Part shown: positions 1 to 6,791 of the stretch, piece by piece
Numbering within the stretch: position 1 is the stretch's first letter
Layout: each line of letters begins with the position of its first letter
IMG/VR virus record: IMGVR_UViG_3300019487_000003
Location: 103,809-167,808 of that record
Length of the DNA: 64,000 bases
Direction: 5' to 3' (one strand)
Source of the DNA: a virus
Notes under the pieces: model-generated
What the model saw: only the letters and a program-made list of their open reading frames with translations
The model's database searches: none
Told to the model about the DNA's origin: nothing
Position numbers and translations under genes: made by a program

Positions 1-1
1 T

Positions 2-553
2 AGCACTACAGACAAAGAAAATAAGATAATCGACGCCATAAACAAGCAACGTGCGTTGGACTTGCTATATGATGTTGATAGAGAAGCTGTTGGACTAGGT
101 GTTTCCGGAAGAGCAGAGGATTTTGTTGAGGAATGCAGCCTCTGCTTTTTCATGGAAAAAATAGAGAAGGGAAAAGAGACGATTTACTATTATAGCTTAC
201 AGACCAATGTTGAAGCATGGATACTTGCTTTAAAGGGTTTAAACAATTTCAGTTATATGGACATGGTTCGTGAAGACAAACCACCCTGGAAGCAAATGTC
301 TCGCAAATCCGATGTTATGAGAATCAAAATAGATTTAGATGCTGCGAAAAAGATAATTAGCTTTGACGAAAGATGTAAGCACCGAGCCTATGATATTGCG
401 TTTATTGTCTACCTAAAATATGCACAACAAAAGGTTTCTGTTTCAAATATGCTCGATACAATGAAACTTTTTTACAACTGGCTCAATACAGATATGGGAA
501 AAACCTCATTTTCTGAATGTTTTGAGTTGTGCAAACAGGCATTGAGCCGCTAA
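2..553 (+). CDS. hypothetical protein, 5' end outside window
   Basis: The frame is open from base 2 to the TAA at 551-553 (183 codons) with no stop, so the gene probably begins left of the window. The TTG at 56 is a poor internal start. The product looks soluble and helical, with scattered Cys and Trp, no signal peptide and no membrane span. I do not recognise the family. It points toward the minus-strand operon, so it closes an upstream plus-strand unit. Confidence 0.7.
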   Translation, partial: STTDKENKIIDAINKQRALDLLYDVDREAVGLGVSGRAEDFVEECSLCFFMEKIEKGKETIYYYSLQTNVEAWILALKGLNNFSYMDMVREDKPPWKQMSRKSDVMRIKIDLDAAKKIISFDERCKHRAYDIAFIVYLKYAQQKVSVSNMLDTMKLFYNWLNTDMGKTSFSECFELCKQALSR

Positions 554-561
554 ATAACTTC

Positions 562-678
562 ATGTTGAAACGCAAACCAGAAGACATAGCAATTGTGCTT
601 TTATTTGCTTTTATCTTTGTGGTTTGGTCATACTGTTTAGCTGGGTTTGTAAATCTATTGATGCACGCCCTTAAATAA
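562..678 (+). CDS. small single-span membrane protein (38 aa)
   Basis: An ATG 8 bases after the previous stop opens a 38-residue frame: a basic start (MLKRKPED), then a hydrophobic stretch of about 24 residues rich in I, V, L, F and W, and a short tail. This is the usual make-up of tiny phage inner-membrane proteins. No family is recognised. Its short length keeps the call tentative; the tight spacing to the preceding gene supports it. Confidence 0.5.
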   Translation: MLKRKPEDIAIVLLFAFIFVVWSYCLAGFVNLLMHALK

Positions 679-787
679 CACCCCATAAACATGGAGGCAG
701 CGAACGCATCATGGGGCCGAGAAACTAAAACAATCACTCTCAAAATACGAAAAGTCCCTAAGACCTAAATTAGAACTACTCAAATGG

Positions 788-967
788 ATGAATAAAGAAA
801 CTCCATTGATGTTTCTTATATTGATGTGGGGAATTTGTTTGCTTGTATGTCTTCTAGCATATCTTCCCTATTGGATGGGATGGATAGGTGCCGATCAATA
901 CAATCTTGTATTGTCTCTTATGGCATTGTTAACAACAATGATTCTTTCTATTGTTGTTGTGCTCTAA
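788..967 (+). CDS. small membrane protein, two predicted spans (59 aa)
   Basis: The ATG at 788 opens 59 codons with two hydrophobic segments (about residues 7-29 and 38-59). The same frame is open upstream to a TAA at 686-688 and reads as a plausible charged helix, but contains no usable start. The true start could therefore lie upstream if there is a frameshift or a sequencing error. The 3' end overlaps the convergent minus-strand gene by 20 bases. Function unknown. Confidence 0.45.
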   Translation: MNKETPLMFLILMWGICLLVCLLAYLPYWMGWIGADQYNLVLSLMALLTTMILSIVVVL

Positions 968-1160
968 TAGGGCCGAAACTCATCAATACGTTTGTATTGA
1001 CTGTTTTTAATGTCACAACAGCCTTAGGATTAGCTTCTGATAATTGATTTGCTTGAATTACAGCATCCTCGAAATTGTAGCCAGGATATGTATATCTGAC
1101 TGTTCCATTGATGCTTATTTCAATCAAATCATTCTCTAGTGGAGTTTCTTTGTTTCTCAT
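948..1160 (-). CDS. hypothetical protein (70 aa)
   Basis: Last gene of the minus-strand operon. The 70-residue product begins with charged residues and looks like a small alpha/beta fold with no membrane span. Its start lies inside the end of the upstream gene (32-base overlap), which fits the packing of this operon. No family recognised. Confidence 0.6.
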   Translation of the reverse strand: MRNKETPLENDLIEISINGTVRYTYPGYNFEDAVIQANQLSEANPKAVVTLKTVNTNVLMSFGPIRAQQQ

Positions 1161-1317
1161 CTTGAATATAGTTCCATTCTGATATTGCTTCCTCTTTACT
1201 CAATCCCCAACAGGCTGTGCAGCCATTTCTACATTCTATTTGAATGTTATTGTCATTACCTGAAGCGTATATAACAGGCCGTTGTTTACAATCAAAACAA
1301 TTCATTGCACGTATCAT
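1129..1317 (-). CDS. small zinc-ribbon protein, Lar-like pattern (62 aa)
   Basis: Cysteine pairs at about residues 7/10 and 29/34 are followed by a Gly-rich turn and the segment EEAISEWN. This pattern, Cys pair then Cys pair then an acidic stretch ending in an invariant W-N, resembles phage Lar-like (restriction alleviation) zinc ribbons. That is a pattern match only; anti-restriction activity is an inference. The start overlaps the stop of the preceding gene as ATGA. Confidence 0.55.
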   Translation of the reverse strand: MIRAMNCFDCKQRPVIYASGNDNNIQIECRNGCTACWGLSKEEAISEWNYIQDEKQRNSTRE

Positions 1318-1742
1318 AGATCCAAGTGAATGTGAAAAAGACCTACTGGTTGACTTTCAATCAAATCAGCAATCTGTAAAAAGGATAATCCGCGGTCGTT
1401 AAGTTGAGATAGACTCCTTTCGCCGTAAAAACATCCCTCCATATCATTTAATCCAAGTGACATTTGAACATTACGTGGCAGTGTTGCGGATTGTCGATTG
1501 AAAGTGAATCGTTCAGAGAAAATATTATGGTCCAAATCATTATCTTCTCTGAGCAAAACTCCCTCTACTAGATTTAATTTTTGTTTAAGAACTTCACAGG
1601 CGACACCCAAACAGCAGTGGCCTTTGTTTGTTTTTAAAGTTCCTTTTACTTGTTGATACTCTCCAGATCGAAGCGCCGACAACCAATCTCTAACATTCTT
1701 TTCTATCTCTTCCTTATAGAACTGCATTGTTTGCCACTTCAT
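1314..1742 (-). CDS. CCLGVACE-family protein, paralogue 1 (142 aa)
   Basis: First of four paralogues in this operon. Shared features are an N-terminal helix (IEKNVRDWLSALRSGEY), the core GHCCLGVACEVL, a central variable part, the segment LGL, and a C-terminal block with LNDRGLSFLQIADLIESQPVGLF. The ATG at 1742 overlaps the upstream stop as ATGA. The internal ATG at 1727 gives the same N-terminal length as the other copies and may be the real start. Similar CCLGV proteins occur in many phages without known function. Confidence 0.75.
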   Translation of the reverse strand: MKWQTMQFYKEEIEKNVRDWLSALRSGEYQQVKGTLKTNKGHCCLGVACEVLKQKLNLVEGVLLREDNDLDHNIFSERFTFNRQSATLPRNVQMSLGLNDMEGCFYGERSLSQLNDRGLSFLQIADLIESQPVGLFHIHLDL

Positions 1743-1897
1743 AAATTTTTATTCCATTCATCTGTGAAATGTTTAGCTAAGAAAATCAGAACAACTATCA
1801 AAGCAAATGCCCAAAACCATTGCCCCTTCACGATACAAAGAAAAACGTTTAACCAACAGCCAAATAGAATTAGCCATTGTAAAACATAATTTATCAT
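1739..1897 (-). CDS. small membrane protein (52 aa)
   Basis: Too short for a routine search. The ATG on the minus strand at 1897 opens 52 codons with two hydrophobic stretches (about residues 4-22 and 27-41) and a polar tail ending NKNL. It overlaps both neighbours by four bases (ATGA), which strongly supports translation. Function unknown. Confidence 0.6.
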   Translation of the reverse strand: MINYVLQWLILFGCWLNVFLCIVKGQWFWAFALIVVLIFLAKHFTDEWNKNL

Positions 1898-2067
1898 TTT
1901 AGCCGCTTCCTAAACACCAAAACACCAGTTGAGAAAAGTACCAGCAAGATAACCCATATCACTATCGAAACAACAAGCGGCGAAAATACAATTAACCAAT
2001 TAATTTGTGCTATTCCAGCTAGTTTCAGCACCAATAAAACAACAAATGTAACTTCAAGCAAACCCAT
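1894..2067 (-). CDS. small membrane protein (57 aa)
   Basis: A 57-residue frame starts at the minus-strand ATG at 2067. It has two hydrophobic segments (about residues 5-21 and 23-52) and a basic C-terminus (RKRLK). The stop overlaps the next gene's start as ATGA. No family recognised; probably an inner-membrane protein. Confidence 0.6.
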   Translation of the reverse strand: MGLLEVTFVVLLVLKLAGIAQINWLIVFSPLVVSIVIWVILLVLFSTGVLVFRKRLK

Positions 2068-2068
2068 A

Positions 2069-2212
2069 CTATATTTCCTTATTCCAATACACTAACACAT
2101 TAATAGAAGACCATAACAATGCTATACAACTAAAAAGATTGGGTGGCCAAATGAAAGTTCCAGCTAATATGAATAGGAAAATTGCGACTGTTAAAATGCG
2201 GAAAAATATCAT
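2069..2212 (-). CDS. small membrane protein (47 aa)
   Basis: A 47-residue frame from the minus-strand ATG at 2212, which overlaps the stop of the MazG-like gene as ATGA. It has two hydrophobic stretches separated by a PPN turn. It ends one base before the ATG of the next small membrane gene. Function unknown. Confidence 0.55.
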   Translation of the reverse strand: MIFFRILTVAIFLFILAGTFIWPPNLFSCIALLWSSINVLVYWNKEI

Positions 2213-2490
2213 AGAACCTTTGCAAGTTTTTGTCTGTCTTCCATTTCATGCAAAATGATTTCTTCAAGTCCTCGTTTAGCTACAGCTATAATCTGGACCA
2301 ATTCTTCAGTCTTTCTTTTGTATGTCCCGTTTTTCTTAACCTCGTCCCAGAATTCATCAACTTCCTCTTGCAATACTGCATAAAGTTCGTGGTCTGAATT
2401 ATAAGGTTTATACTTCTTCCTTACTTTTGTAATCTCGTCTTCAACAAGAGTTGAAACGTATTCAGAAATTTCACTTCGAGATAGCTTCAT
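2209..2490 (-). CDS. MazG-like nucleotide pyrophosphohydrolase domain protein (93 aa)
   Basis: The segment HELYAVLQEEVDEFWDEVKK followed by EELVQIIAVAKRG matches the helical metal-binding layout of small MazG-like/all-alpha NTP pyrophosphohydrolases common in phages: a first E-E-x-x-E helix, then a second acidic helix. The second motif lacks the usual ExxD Asp, so activity is uncertain. The ATG at 2490 is preferred over the TTG at 2499. If active, it would hydrolyse (d)NTPs to monophosphates and pyrophosphate. Confidence 0.55.
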   Translation of the reverse strand: MKLSRSEISEYVSTLVEDEITKVRKKYKPYNSDHELYAVLQEEVDEFWDEVKKNGTYKRKTEELVQIIAVAKRGLEEIILHEMEDRQKLAKVL

Positions 2491-2665
2491 ATGTTGCAAT
2501 TTCCTTTTGAATTAAAAACTCTAAAGAAGAAAAGATAAACAATGTATCTTCTTTTGAAAGAGTAAAGTAATCTTGTGATCTAGCTTGGGTTTGTTCAATC
2601 TTGTATTTCAATACAGAACTAACAATCTTTAACTTATCTAAGATTTCTTGTTGCTGTTTTTCCAT
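2471..2665 (-). CDS. hypothetical helical protein (64 aa)
   Basis: First gene after the consensus promoter at 2682-2710. The product is mostly helical with a Q/K/E-rich start and no membrane span. There is no clear Shine-Dalgarno site in the roughly 10-base leader. It overlaps the MazG-like gene by about 20 bases. Function unknown. Confidence 0.6.
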   Translation of the reverse strand: MEKQQQEILDKLKIVSSVLKYKIEQTQARSQDYFTLSKEDTLFIFSSLEFLIQKEIATYEAISK

Positions 2666-2681
2666 ATTTGTCTGCTAACCA

Positions 2682-2710
2682 ATTATACATTACAATCTCT
2701 TTACTGTCAA
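2682..2710 (-). promoter_or_regulatory. consensus sigma-70 promoter
   Basis: On the minus strand, TTGACA (2705-2710), a 17-base spacer and TATAAT (2682-2687): a perfect sigma-70 promoter. Predicted start is near 2675, about 10 bases before the ATG at 2665. The -35 box overlaps the stop codon of the upstream membrane gene, so this is an internal operon promoter. Confidence 0.8.
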
Positions 2711-2865
2711 CGTTTGAGTATTTCACACAAGCAAAGCCCTGCCCCAAAGACACCAAAGGTCAAATAAATGACATATATTTCTGGATTAGTCTCATACATG
2801 ACAACAGTCCACAATATTCCACAAATCAGTCCCAAGAGTAAAAATAGAAAGTTCTTATAGGCCAT
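2707..2865 (-). CDS. small membrane protein (52 aa)
   Basis: A 52-residue frame from the minus-strand ATG at 2865. Two hydrophobic spans (about residues 5-23 and 31-49) are separated by a polar turn (YETNPE), and the protein ends in KR. Its start lies inside the end of the upstream gene. No family recognised. Confidence 0.55.
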   Translation of the reverse strand: MAYKNFLFLLLGLICGILWTVVMYETNPEIYVIYLTFGVFGAGLCLCEILKR

Positions 2866-3061
2866 ATTTCCTTTTGACTAAAAATCGACAAATTTCTGTT
2901 TTACTGTCATACTTTCTACAATCGTCGTAATATGATACAGCAGCAGGAATCAAATTTGATTTGTATTTGGATTCTCTTTCTTGAACATCTCTGAAAATGT
3001 ATGCAACAAAACAAAGAGCAGTTAGGACTATAGCTGCAATCAAAATATTATCACTATCCAT
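2855..3061 (-). CDS. small membrane protein (68 aa)
   Basis: The ATG at 3061 has an AGGAA ribosome site seven bases upstream, so I prefer it to the ATG at 3106. The product starts MDSDN, has one span (about residues 6-23), then a charged tail rich in R, K, E and Y. Likely a bitopic inner-membrane protein; function unknown. Confidence 0.6.
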   Translation of the reverse strand: MDSDNILIAAIVLTALCFVAYIFRDVQERESKYKSNLIPAAVSYYDDCRKYDSKTEICRFLVKRKYGL

Positions 3062-3142
3062 GAGATTTCCTGTGGAAAGTAGCTCTAAAAATGAAATAAA
3101 TGACATTTAAAGCATTTCCGACCGATGTAAGGGACATATAAG

Positions 3143-3307
3143 CTATTCCTTTTTGAGCTTGTTATACATGATGAAGAATACAAACGCAAGCACCCAATCC
3201 CAAACCATCAACCCCCAATGTCCCTGCATCCATCTAATAGGAGCTACTGTTAATGTGATTATCGCAAAGAGCAGAGATGTATAACTAAGAAATTTGGAAA
3301 CTGTCAT
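3143..3307 (-). CDS. small membrane protein (54 aa)
   Basis: A 54-residue frame from the minus-strand ATG at 3307, two bases after the stop of paralogue 2. Hydrophobic segments at about residues 7-25 and 33-48 are separated by an RWMQGHW turn; the C-terminus is basic (NKLKKE). No family recognised. Confidence 0.5.
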   Translation of the reverse strand: MTVSKFLSYTSLLFAIITLTVAPIRWMQGHWGLMVWDWVLAFVFFIMYNKLKKE

Positions 3308-3308
3308 A

Positions 3309-3722
3309 CTATAGTTTTAAATTCTTGAACTTAAATAGTCCTTTGGGTTGTGATTCGATGAAATCAGCAATTCCCCTAAAATCTGTGCCTGAGCAATCGT
3401 TTATGTCTGAAAGATTAACATATGGAATATTTACGATTTGATCAAAGTGTCCCGACCTAGTGCTGAGGCCGAGTGAATCTTGCACATCTGGTGGAAGGTC
3501 AAAATGATAATTGTTATATCTATATGACCATCTATCTTGACCATTGGGAGCCTTGTGCTTGCGTAATCCCAAATCTCGTTTGAATATTTCACAAGCAACA
3601 CCGAGACAACAGTGGCCTTGTAGATTGCAAAGATCCTTTGTTGTTTGTTGGTATCGGCCCGATCTTAAAGCCTGTAACCATCTCTTAACATTCTGTTCTA
3701 CTTGTTTCTTTGTGAATTTCAT
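3309..3722 (-). CDS. CCLGVACE-family protein, paralogue 2 (137 aa)
   Basis: Same architecture as the copies at 1314, 5820 and 6227: N-terminal KKQVEQNVKRWLQALRSG, core GHCCLGVACEIF, LGL, then a C-terminal IADFIESQPKGLF block. The middle third is not conserved. The start overlaps the stop of the upstream gene as ATGA. Function unknown; the two adjacent Cys could bind metal or form a disulfide, which is inference. Confidence 0.75.
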   Translation of the reverse strand: MKFTKKQVEQNVKRWLQALRSGRYQQTTKDLCNLQGHCCLGVACEIFKRDLGLRKHKAPNGQDRWSYRYNNYHFDLPPDVQDSLGLSTRSGHFDQIVNIPYVNLSDINDCSGTDFRGIADFIESQPKGLFKFKNLKL

Positions 3723-3934
3723 GCTCGATTGCCTTTGATAACCCAGTAAGAGTTGTAAATTTCATCAATAGAACTATCTTCTGTTACTAATAATTCATGA
3801 TCATTGAACGTAAATGATACTGGACATCTGAGAATGGTTGCTAGATACCTAGCTTCTCTAATAGTATTAGATAATTCAGATCCCGGCATGACTGTTAATT
3901 CTATCGAGAAGTTTGTTAGCCTTATTTTGCTCAT
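3719..3934 (-). CDS. hypothetical protein (71 aa)
   Basis: First gene after the promoter at 3942-3970, whose -10 box ends only seven bases before this ATG, so the mRNA would have essentially no leader. The product looks like a small alpha/beta fold with no membrane span. No family recognised. Confidence 0.6.
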   Translation of the reverse strand: MSKIRLTNFSIELTVMPGSELSNTIREARYLATILRCPVSFTFNDHELLVTEDSSIDEIYNSYWVIKGNRA

Positions 3935-3941
3935 GTTGAAT

Positions 3942-3970
3942 ATTATCTCACAATCACACTATGGATGCAA
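3942..3970 (-). promoter_or_regulatory. sigma-70 promoter, near-leaderless
   Basis: On the minus strand TTGCAT (3965-3970), a 17-base spacer and GATAAT (3942-3947). Seven bases separate the -10 from the ATG at 3934, putting the expected start at or one base before the ATG. The GATAAT variant of the -10 is shared with several plus-strand early promoters. Confidence 0.65.
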
Positions 3971-3971
3971 A

Positions 3972-4187
3972 TTATTGTTTATCTGCTTTAAAATTGAATA
4001 CTTTGAAGCACCTAGGACAGTAATCATATATCCCTAATCCGTGGATACAGAAACCATAAGATGTTTCAAGCCCTATCTTTGTTACACATCTAAGTTTCTT
4101 GGGGAACAAATATCTCCAAAATGGATCTTTATCTGTCTTGGGAAGTTTACGAGAACTTTCAATTTTACACGTAGGACAAAATTTCAT
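3972..4187 (-). CDS. small zinc-binding protein (71 aa)
   Basis: The ATG at 4187 has AGGA six bases upstream and is preferred to the GTG at 4205. CPTC near the N-terminus and CPRC near the C-terminus form a four-Cys zinc site, with basic residues between. Likely a small zinc ribbon; nucleic-acid binding is possible but not shown. Confidence 0.6.
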   Translation of the reverse strand: MKFCPTCKIESSRKLPKTDKDPFWRYLFPKKLRCVTKIGLETSYGFCIHGLGIYDYCPRCFKVFNFKADKQ

Positions 4188-4195
4188 CGCAATTC

Positions 4196-4426
4196 CTAGA
4201 TACACTTATCTATTTCTTCGATAACATAAGACAATATCTTGTATTTAAAATAATCTTCATTTTGTTTTTTAAAGTCTTCACTTGCTAAAACCCTTTTGAA
4301 GTATTTTGATCCATCTCTGTTGCGAATTGTATAATCTGTGCTAATATGACGGCCATTATCATCTAGGTTTATAGCTGCCCAATCTCTCGGATTGTTTTCA
4401 TAGGAAGCAATAACGTTTAATTTCAT
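4196..4426 (-). CDS. hypothetical protein (76 aa)
   Basis: Soluble, charged product with a beta-rich N-terminal half (MKLNVIASYENNPRDW) and a helical, lysine-rich C-terminal half. It lies between a small membrane gene and a zinc-ribbon gene in the same operon. No family recognised. Confidence 0.6.
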   Translation of the reverse strand: MKLNVIASYENNPRDWAAINLDDNGRHISTDYTIRNRDGSKYFKRVLASEDFKKQNEDYFKYKILSYVIEEIDKCI

Positions 4427-4427
4427 A

Positions 4428-4595
4428 TTAGAAAAGCAAAACGAGTAGCCCGTAAACGACTGCTACAAAGAAAGTAACGAGCCCGGCAGCCAATTCACGA
4501 AGCGGCTTCCATTCAGGATGCAGATTTGTGAAATAGTTGGCAGCATAGAAAGAAGCACCAAAAGAAACAGCTAAAACAAGAACAAACGCGAACAT
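4428..4595 (-). CDS. small membrane protein (55 aa)
   Basis: The ATG at 4595 follows a GAGGA ribosome site and is preferred to the upstream start at 4637, which would run into the neighbouring gene. Two clear membrane spans (about residues 2-18 and 36-55) flank a polar loop (NLHPEWKP). Function unknown. Confidence 0.6.
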   Translation of the reverse strand: MFAFVLVLAVSFGASFYAANYFTNLHPEWKPLRELAAGLVTFFVAVVYGLLVLLF

Positions 4596-4605
4596 ATTTT
4601 CCTCA

Positions 4606-4836
4606 CTAATTAAAAGACAACCAAATAATACGAGCAAATATCCAGAAAGCTGAGATAGTTATAACAATTCCCATTGCAGCTAAGGGATAGATAAAAATCT
4701 TGTGTGTCAGATCACGATATTTGTCATACTGAATGACACAACGACGACACAAAAGATGTTGAATAGCTGGACCCTCTGGACACAAGTCAGTTCTTCTAGC
4801 AGTGGCCTTACACTTATTACAATTTTGACATTTCAT
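4606..4836 (-). CDS. zinc-finger membrane protein (76 aa)
   Basis: Six Cys in the first 33 residues (CQNCNKC, then C19, then CRRC) suggest a small zinc site. A strong membrane span follows (about residues 48-72). The layout is a cytoplasmic zinc module tethered to the inner membrane. It overlaps the upstream gene by four bases. No family recognised. Confidence 0.6.
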   Translation of the reverse strand: MKCQNCNKCKATARRTDLCPEGPAIQHLLCRRCVIQYDKYRDLTHKIFIYPLAAMGIVITISAFWIFARIIWLSFN

Positions 4837-5207
4837 ATAATTCTCATTATGATTTTGGAATCAGTTATAGATACACTAAATCCTAATTTTTCTAAGAACA
4901 TTGCAGAAAATGTTAAAAGCTCTTTTGTTACTTCAAAGTGATAGTTACTGAAGTCAACAGTCACAGATCCATGTGTATTCAATGCTAAAAATGCATTTGG
5001 ATCTTCACATGCTTTTGCACAATTAAATAGAATATCAGCAAATTGCATCAAATCACTTGAAGTTTTTATAAAACCCGAATCACAAGAATTCTGTTGATTC
5101 AGAGTTGAAATGATTTCATTGACTGTTTTTTCTAATCCTATTCCCCTGTTTTCATAATATTTTCTTACAATTTGTGCAACTTCCTGTTTTATAGTATTTT
5201 CATTCAT
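4833..5207 (-). CDS. hypothetical protein (124 aa)
   Basis: Mostly helical soluble protein with no membrane span and few Cys. The ATG has a TAGGA-like site upstream. The stop overlaps the next start as ATGA. I do not recognise the family. Confidence 0.65.
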   Translation of the reverse strand: MNENTIKQEVAQIVRKYYENRGIGLEKTVNEIISTLNQQNSCDSGFIKTSSDLMQFADILFNCAKACEDPNAFLALNTHGSVTVDFSNYHFEVTKELLTFSAMFLEKLGFSVSITDSKIIMRII

Positions 5208-5212
5208 AAATC

Positions 5213-5371
5213 CTACTTGAATATCTTCCGAAGAGAAAAAAGAATAACAGCTAAAAATGAATGTATTGCAACGGCCGCTGGCCAGGGGCCGAACTTTTCT
5301 GCTAGAACGCAGAAGGCAAACGTTATAATCATAAATGCAATAAGAGCAAAAAAGAACCTTACATCATTCAT
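5213..5371 (-). CDS. small membrane protein (52 aa)
   Basis: The ATG at 5371 overlaps the upstream stop as ATGA and is preferred to the longer frame from 5407. Two hydrophobic spans (about residues 5-22 and 28-45) are joined by AEKFGPWP; the C-terminus is basic. Function unknown. Confidence 0.6.
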   Translation of the reverse strand: MNDVRFFFALIAFMIITFAFCVLAEKFGPWPAAVAIHSFLAVILFSLRKIFK

Positions 5372-5544
5372 ATAGTGATTGCCAATATTGTTCCAACAAA
5401 TGCCCATGCAGCAAATCCGAAAAGAAATTCATGCTCTTCCAGCGAGTCTTCTCCCTGTATTCTGAACCATAGACGCAAAAGAGATTCACCAGTATATCTA
5501 ACCAGTTGAGTCCAAACAATTATCAACAAAAACGTTTTTAACAT
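5368..5544 (-). CDS. small membrane protein (58 aa)
   Basis: The ATG at 5544 has GGAG eight bases upstream; the longer frame would start with TTG. It has an N-terminal span (about residues 3-18), an amphipathic charged centre and a C-terminal span (about 42-58). Overlaps the next gene as ATGA. Confidence 0.55.
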   Translation of the reverse strand: MLKTFLLIIVWTQLVRYTGESLLRLWFRIQGEDSLEEHEFLFGFAAWAFVGTILAITI

Positions 5545-5549
5545 CTGTT

Positions 5550-5816
5550 TCACTCCCAAGAAAACTCTATGAAATCAGGATAAGCAGTCACGGGACGAAT
5601 CGAAAATCCAAGATTCTTATAGTGTTGGAGGATTGCCTCTTTTTGTGAACTTTCTATAGTAGACTCAAATTTATAGACCATCGCATAATTCCCGAATCTA
5701 ATGTTCTCTTTGATGCTTCTATCAATTTCTTTGAACTGTTGATGAAAGATTCTAGCCCGTGAATCTTTTGTCATATCCTGAGCTTTTCGCTTATTCCAAA
5801 CTCTCGAAAATATCAT
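5550..5816 (-). CDS. hypothetical protein (88 aa)
   Basis: Basic N-terminal half (KRKAQDMTKDSRAR) followed by a compact alpha/beta C-terminal half with aromatic residues. No membrane span. It starts four bases after the stop of paralogue 3. No family recognised. Confidence 0.6.
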   Translation of the reverse strand: MIFSRVWNKRKAQDMTKDSRARIFHQQFKEIDRSIKENIRFGNYAMVYKFESTIESSQKEAILQHYKNLGFSIRPVTAYPDFIEFSWE

Positions 5817-5819
5817 AAA

Positions 5820-6230
5820 TCACAAATCTAACTTCTTATAGACAAAAAGGCCTACTGGTTGACTTTCAATCAAATCTGCGATTTCATCAAAAGTTGCTTC
5901 ATACAGATCGTTCATCCGTGTGAGAGAAGATGTTTCATCATTTTCAAATTCACCACTGCTATCAGTGAGCCCCAACTTGCGACGAAGCAACTCTGGAAGT
6001 GTCAAATCGTTCCATTGAAATTGCTGATCATCGGTCCCACCAAAGTCAGCGTATTTAAGATGCCTGCCGTCTTCGATTCTTCGTGCGTGAAAAACTTCGC
6101 AAGCAACACCGAGACAACAGAATTTTCCATCATTGGCCAATCTTTCCCGGCCTTGTTCATAGTCTCCGCTGCGAAGGGCCCGCAACCACTTTCTGACATT
6201 CTTCTCGACTTCTTTCTTGGAAACTCTCAT
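5820..6230 (-). CDS. CCLGVACE-family protein, paralogue 3 (136 aa)
   Basis: N-terminal MRVSKKEVEKNVRKWLRALR, core FCCLGVACEVF, LGL, and the C-terminal EIADLIESQPVGLF block, matching the other three copies in order and spacing. The start overlaps the stop of paralogue 4 as ATGA, so copies 3 and 4 are a direct tandem pair. Function unknown. Confidence 0.75.
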   Translation of the reverse strand: MRVSKKEVEKNVRKWLRALRSGDYEQGRERLANDGKFCCLGVACEVFHARRIEDGRHLKYADFGGTDDQQFQWNDLTLPELLRRKLGLTDSSGEFENDETSSLTRMNDLYEATFDEIADLIESQPVGLFVYKKLDL

Positions 6231-6631
6231 ATTTTTAAATTCCTATACTTGAACAAACCACTAGGCTGAGACTGAATGACATTAGCAATTTGCTCAAAAG
6301 AATGTCCCGTATCATTCAAACGAATAAGTGAAAAGTCATTGTATTTACCATCATGATTCTGAAGGCCTAATAGTTGACGAACCTTATCTGGAAGATTAGC
6401 TCTTGCCCATTTTAATGAACCATCATCCTTGTATTGCCAAACACATAATTCTTTTCCACCCGAGGTCACACATTTCTGTTTTTCTATCTTAAAGACTTCG
6501 CAAGCTACACCGAGACAACAATGCTTACCATTATATGATAGACTGTTAGTGCCTTGCTTATAGTCACCTGAACGAAGGGCCTTAATCCAACGTCGAATGT
6601 TTCTTTCTACTTGTTTCTTTGTTATCCTCAC
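6227..6631 (-). CDS. CCLGVACE-family protein, paralogue 4 (134 aa)
   Basis: The GTG at 6631 has AGAGG upstream and gives an N-terminus (VRITKKQVERNIRRWIKALR) that aligns with copies 2 and 3. The longer frame back to 6757 would add 42 residues, absent from the other copies, encoded by an unusual GC-rich stretch. Core HCCLGVACEVF and C-terminal QIANVIQSQPSGLF are present. Function unknown. Confidence 0.7.
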   Translation of the reverse strand: MRITKKQVERNIRRWIKALRSGDYKQGTNSLSYNGKHCCLGVACEVFKIEKQKCVTSGGKELCVWQYKDDGSLKWARANLPDKVRQLLGLQNHDGKYNDFSLIRLNDTGHSFEQIANVIQSQPSGLFKYRNLKI

Positions 6632-6654
6632 ATTACCTCTGAGATTGAGTTTAT

Positions 6655-6757
6655 GCCGGCCTATGCTGGCCAAAACTCCATACACGGCCTGTGGGCTCAC
6701 GCTGCGCGGAATCCCGGCCCCCTCGGTAAAAGGCCGCCATAGTCCCCGTTTCCACAA
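6655..6757 (-). other. GC-rich, possibly structured leader upstream of paralogue 4
   Basis: About two thirds G+C by eye, inside an otherwise AT-rich operon, with GGCC repeated six times. On the minus strand CTATG near the start can pair with CATAG near the end, with a nested GGCC/GGCC pairing. A CGG-GATT-CCG hairpin and a GGGC/GCCC pairing lie inside. It could be a structured 5' leader or small RNA. Coding as an N-terminal extension is less likely. Confidence 0.4.
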
Positions 6758-6791
6758 GTCCCTAAACTATTCTATTACAACTCTATCACAC

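Noticed and set aside
826-1047. Plus-strand frame of 73 codons
   Set aside because: Out of frame with the 59-aa membrane protein that explains the hydrophobic coding pattern, and it runs antisense to a minus-strand gene.
6632-6757. 42-residue N-terminal extension of paralogue 4
   Set aside because: Other copies lack it, it is encoded by a GC-rich structured stretch, and a GTG with AGAGG lies where the other copies start.
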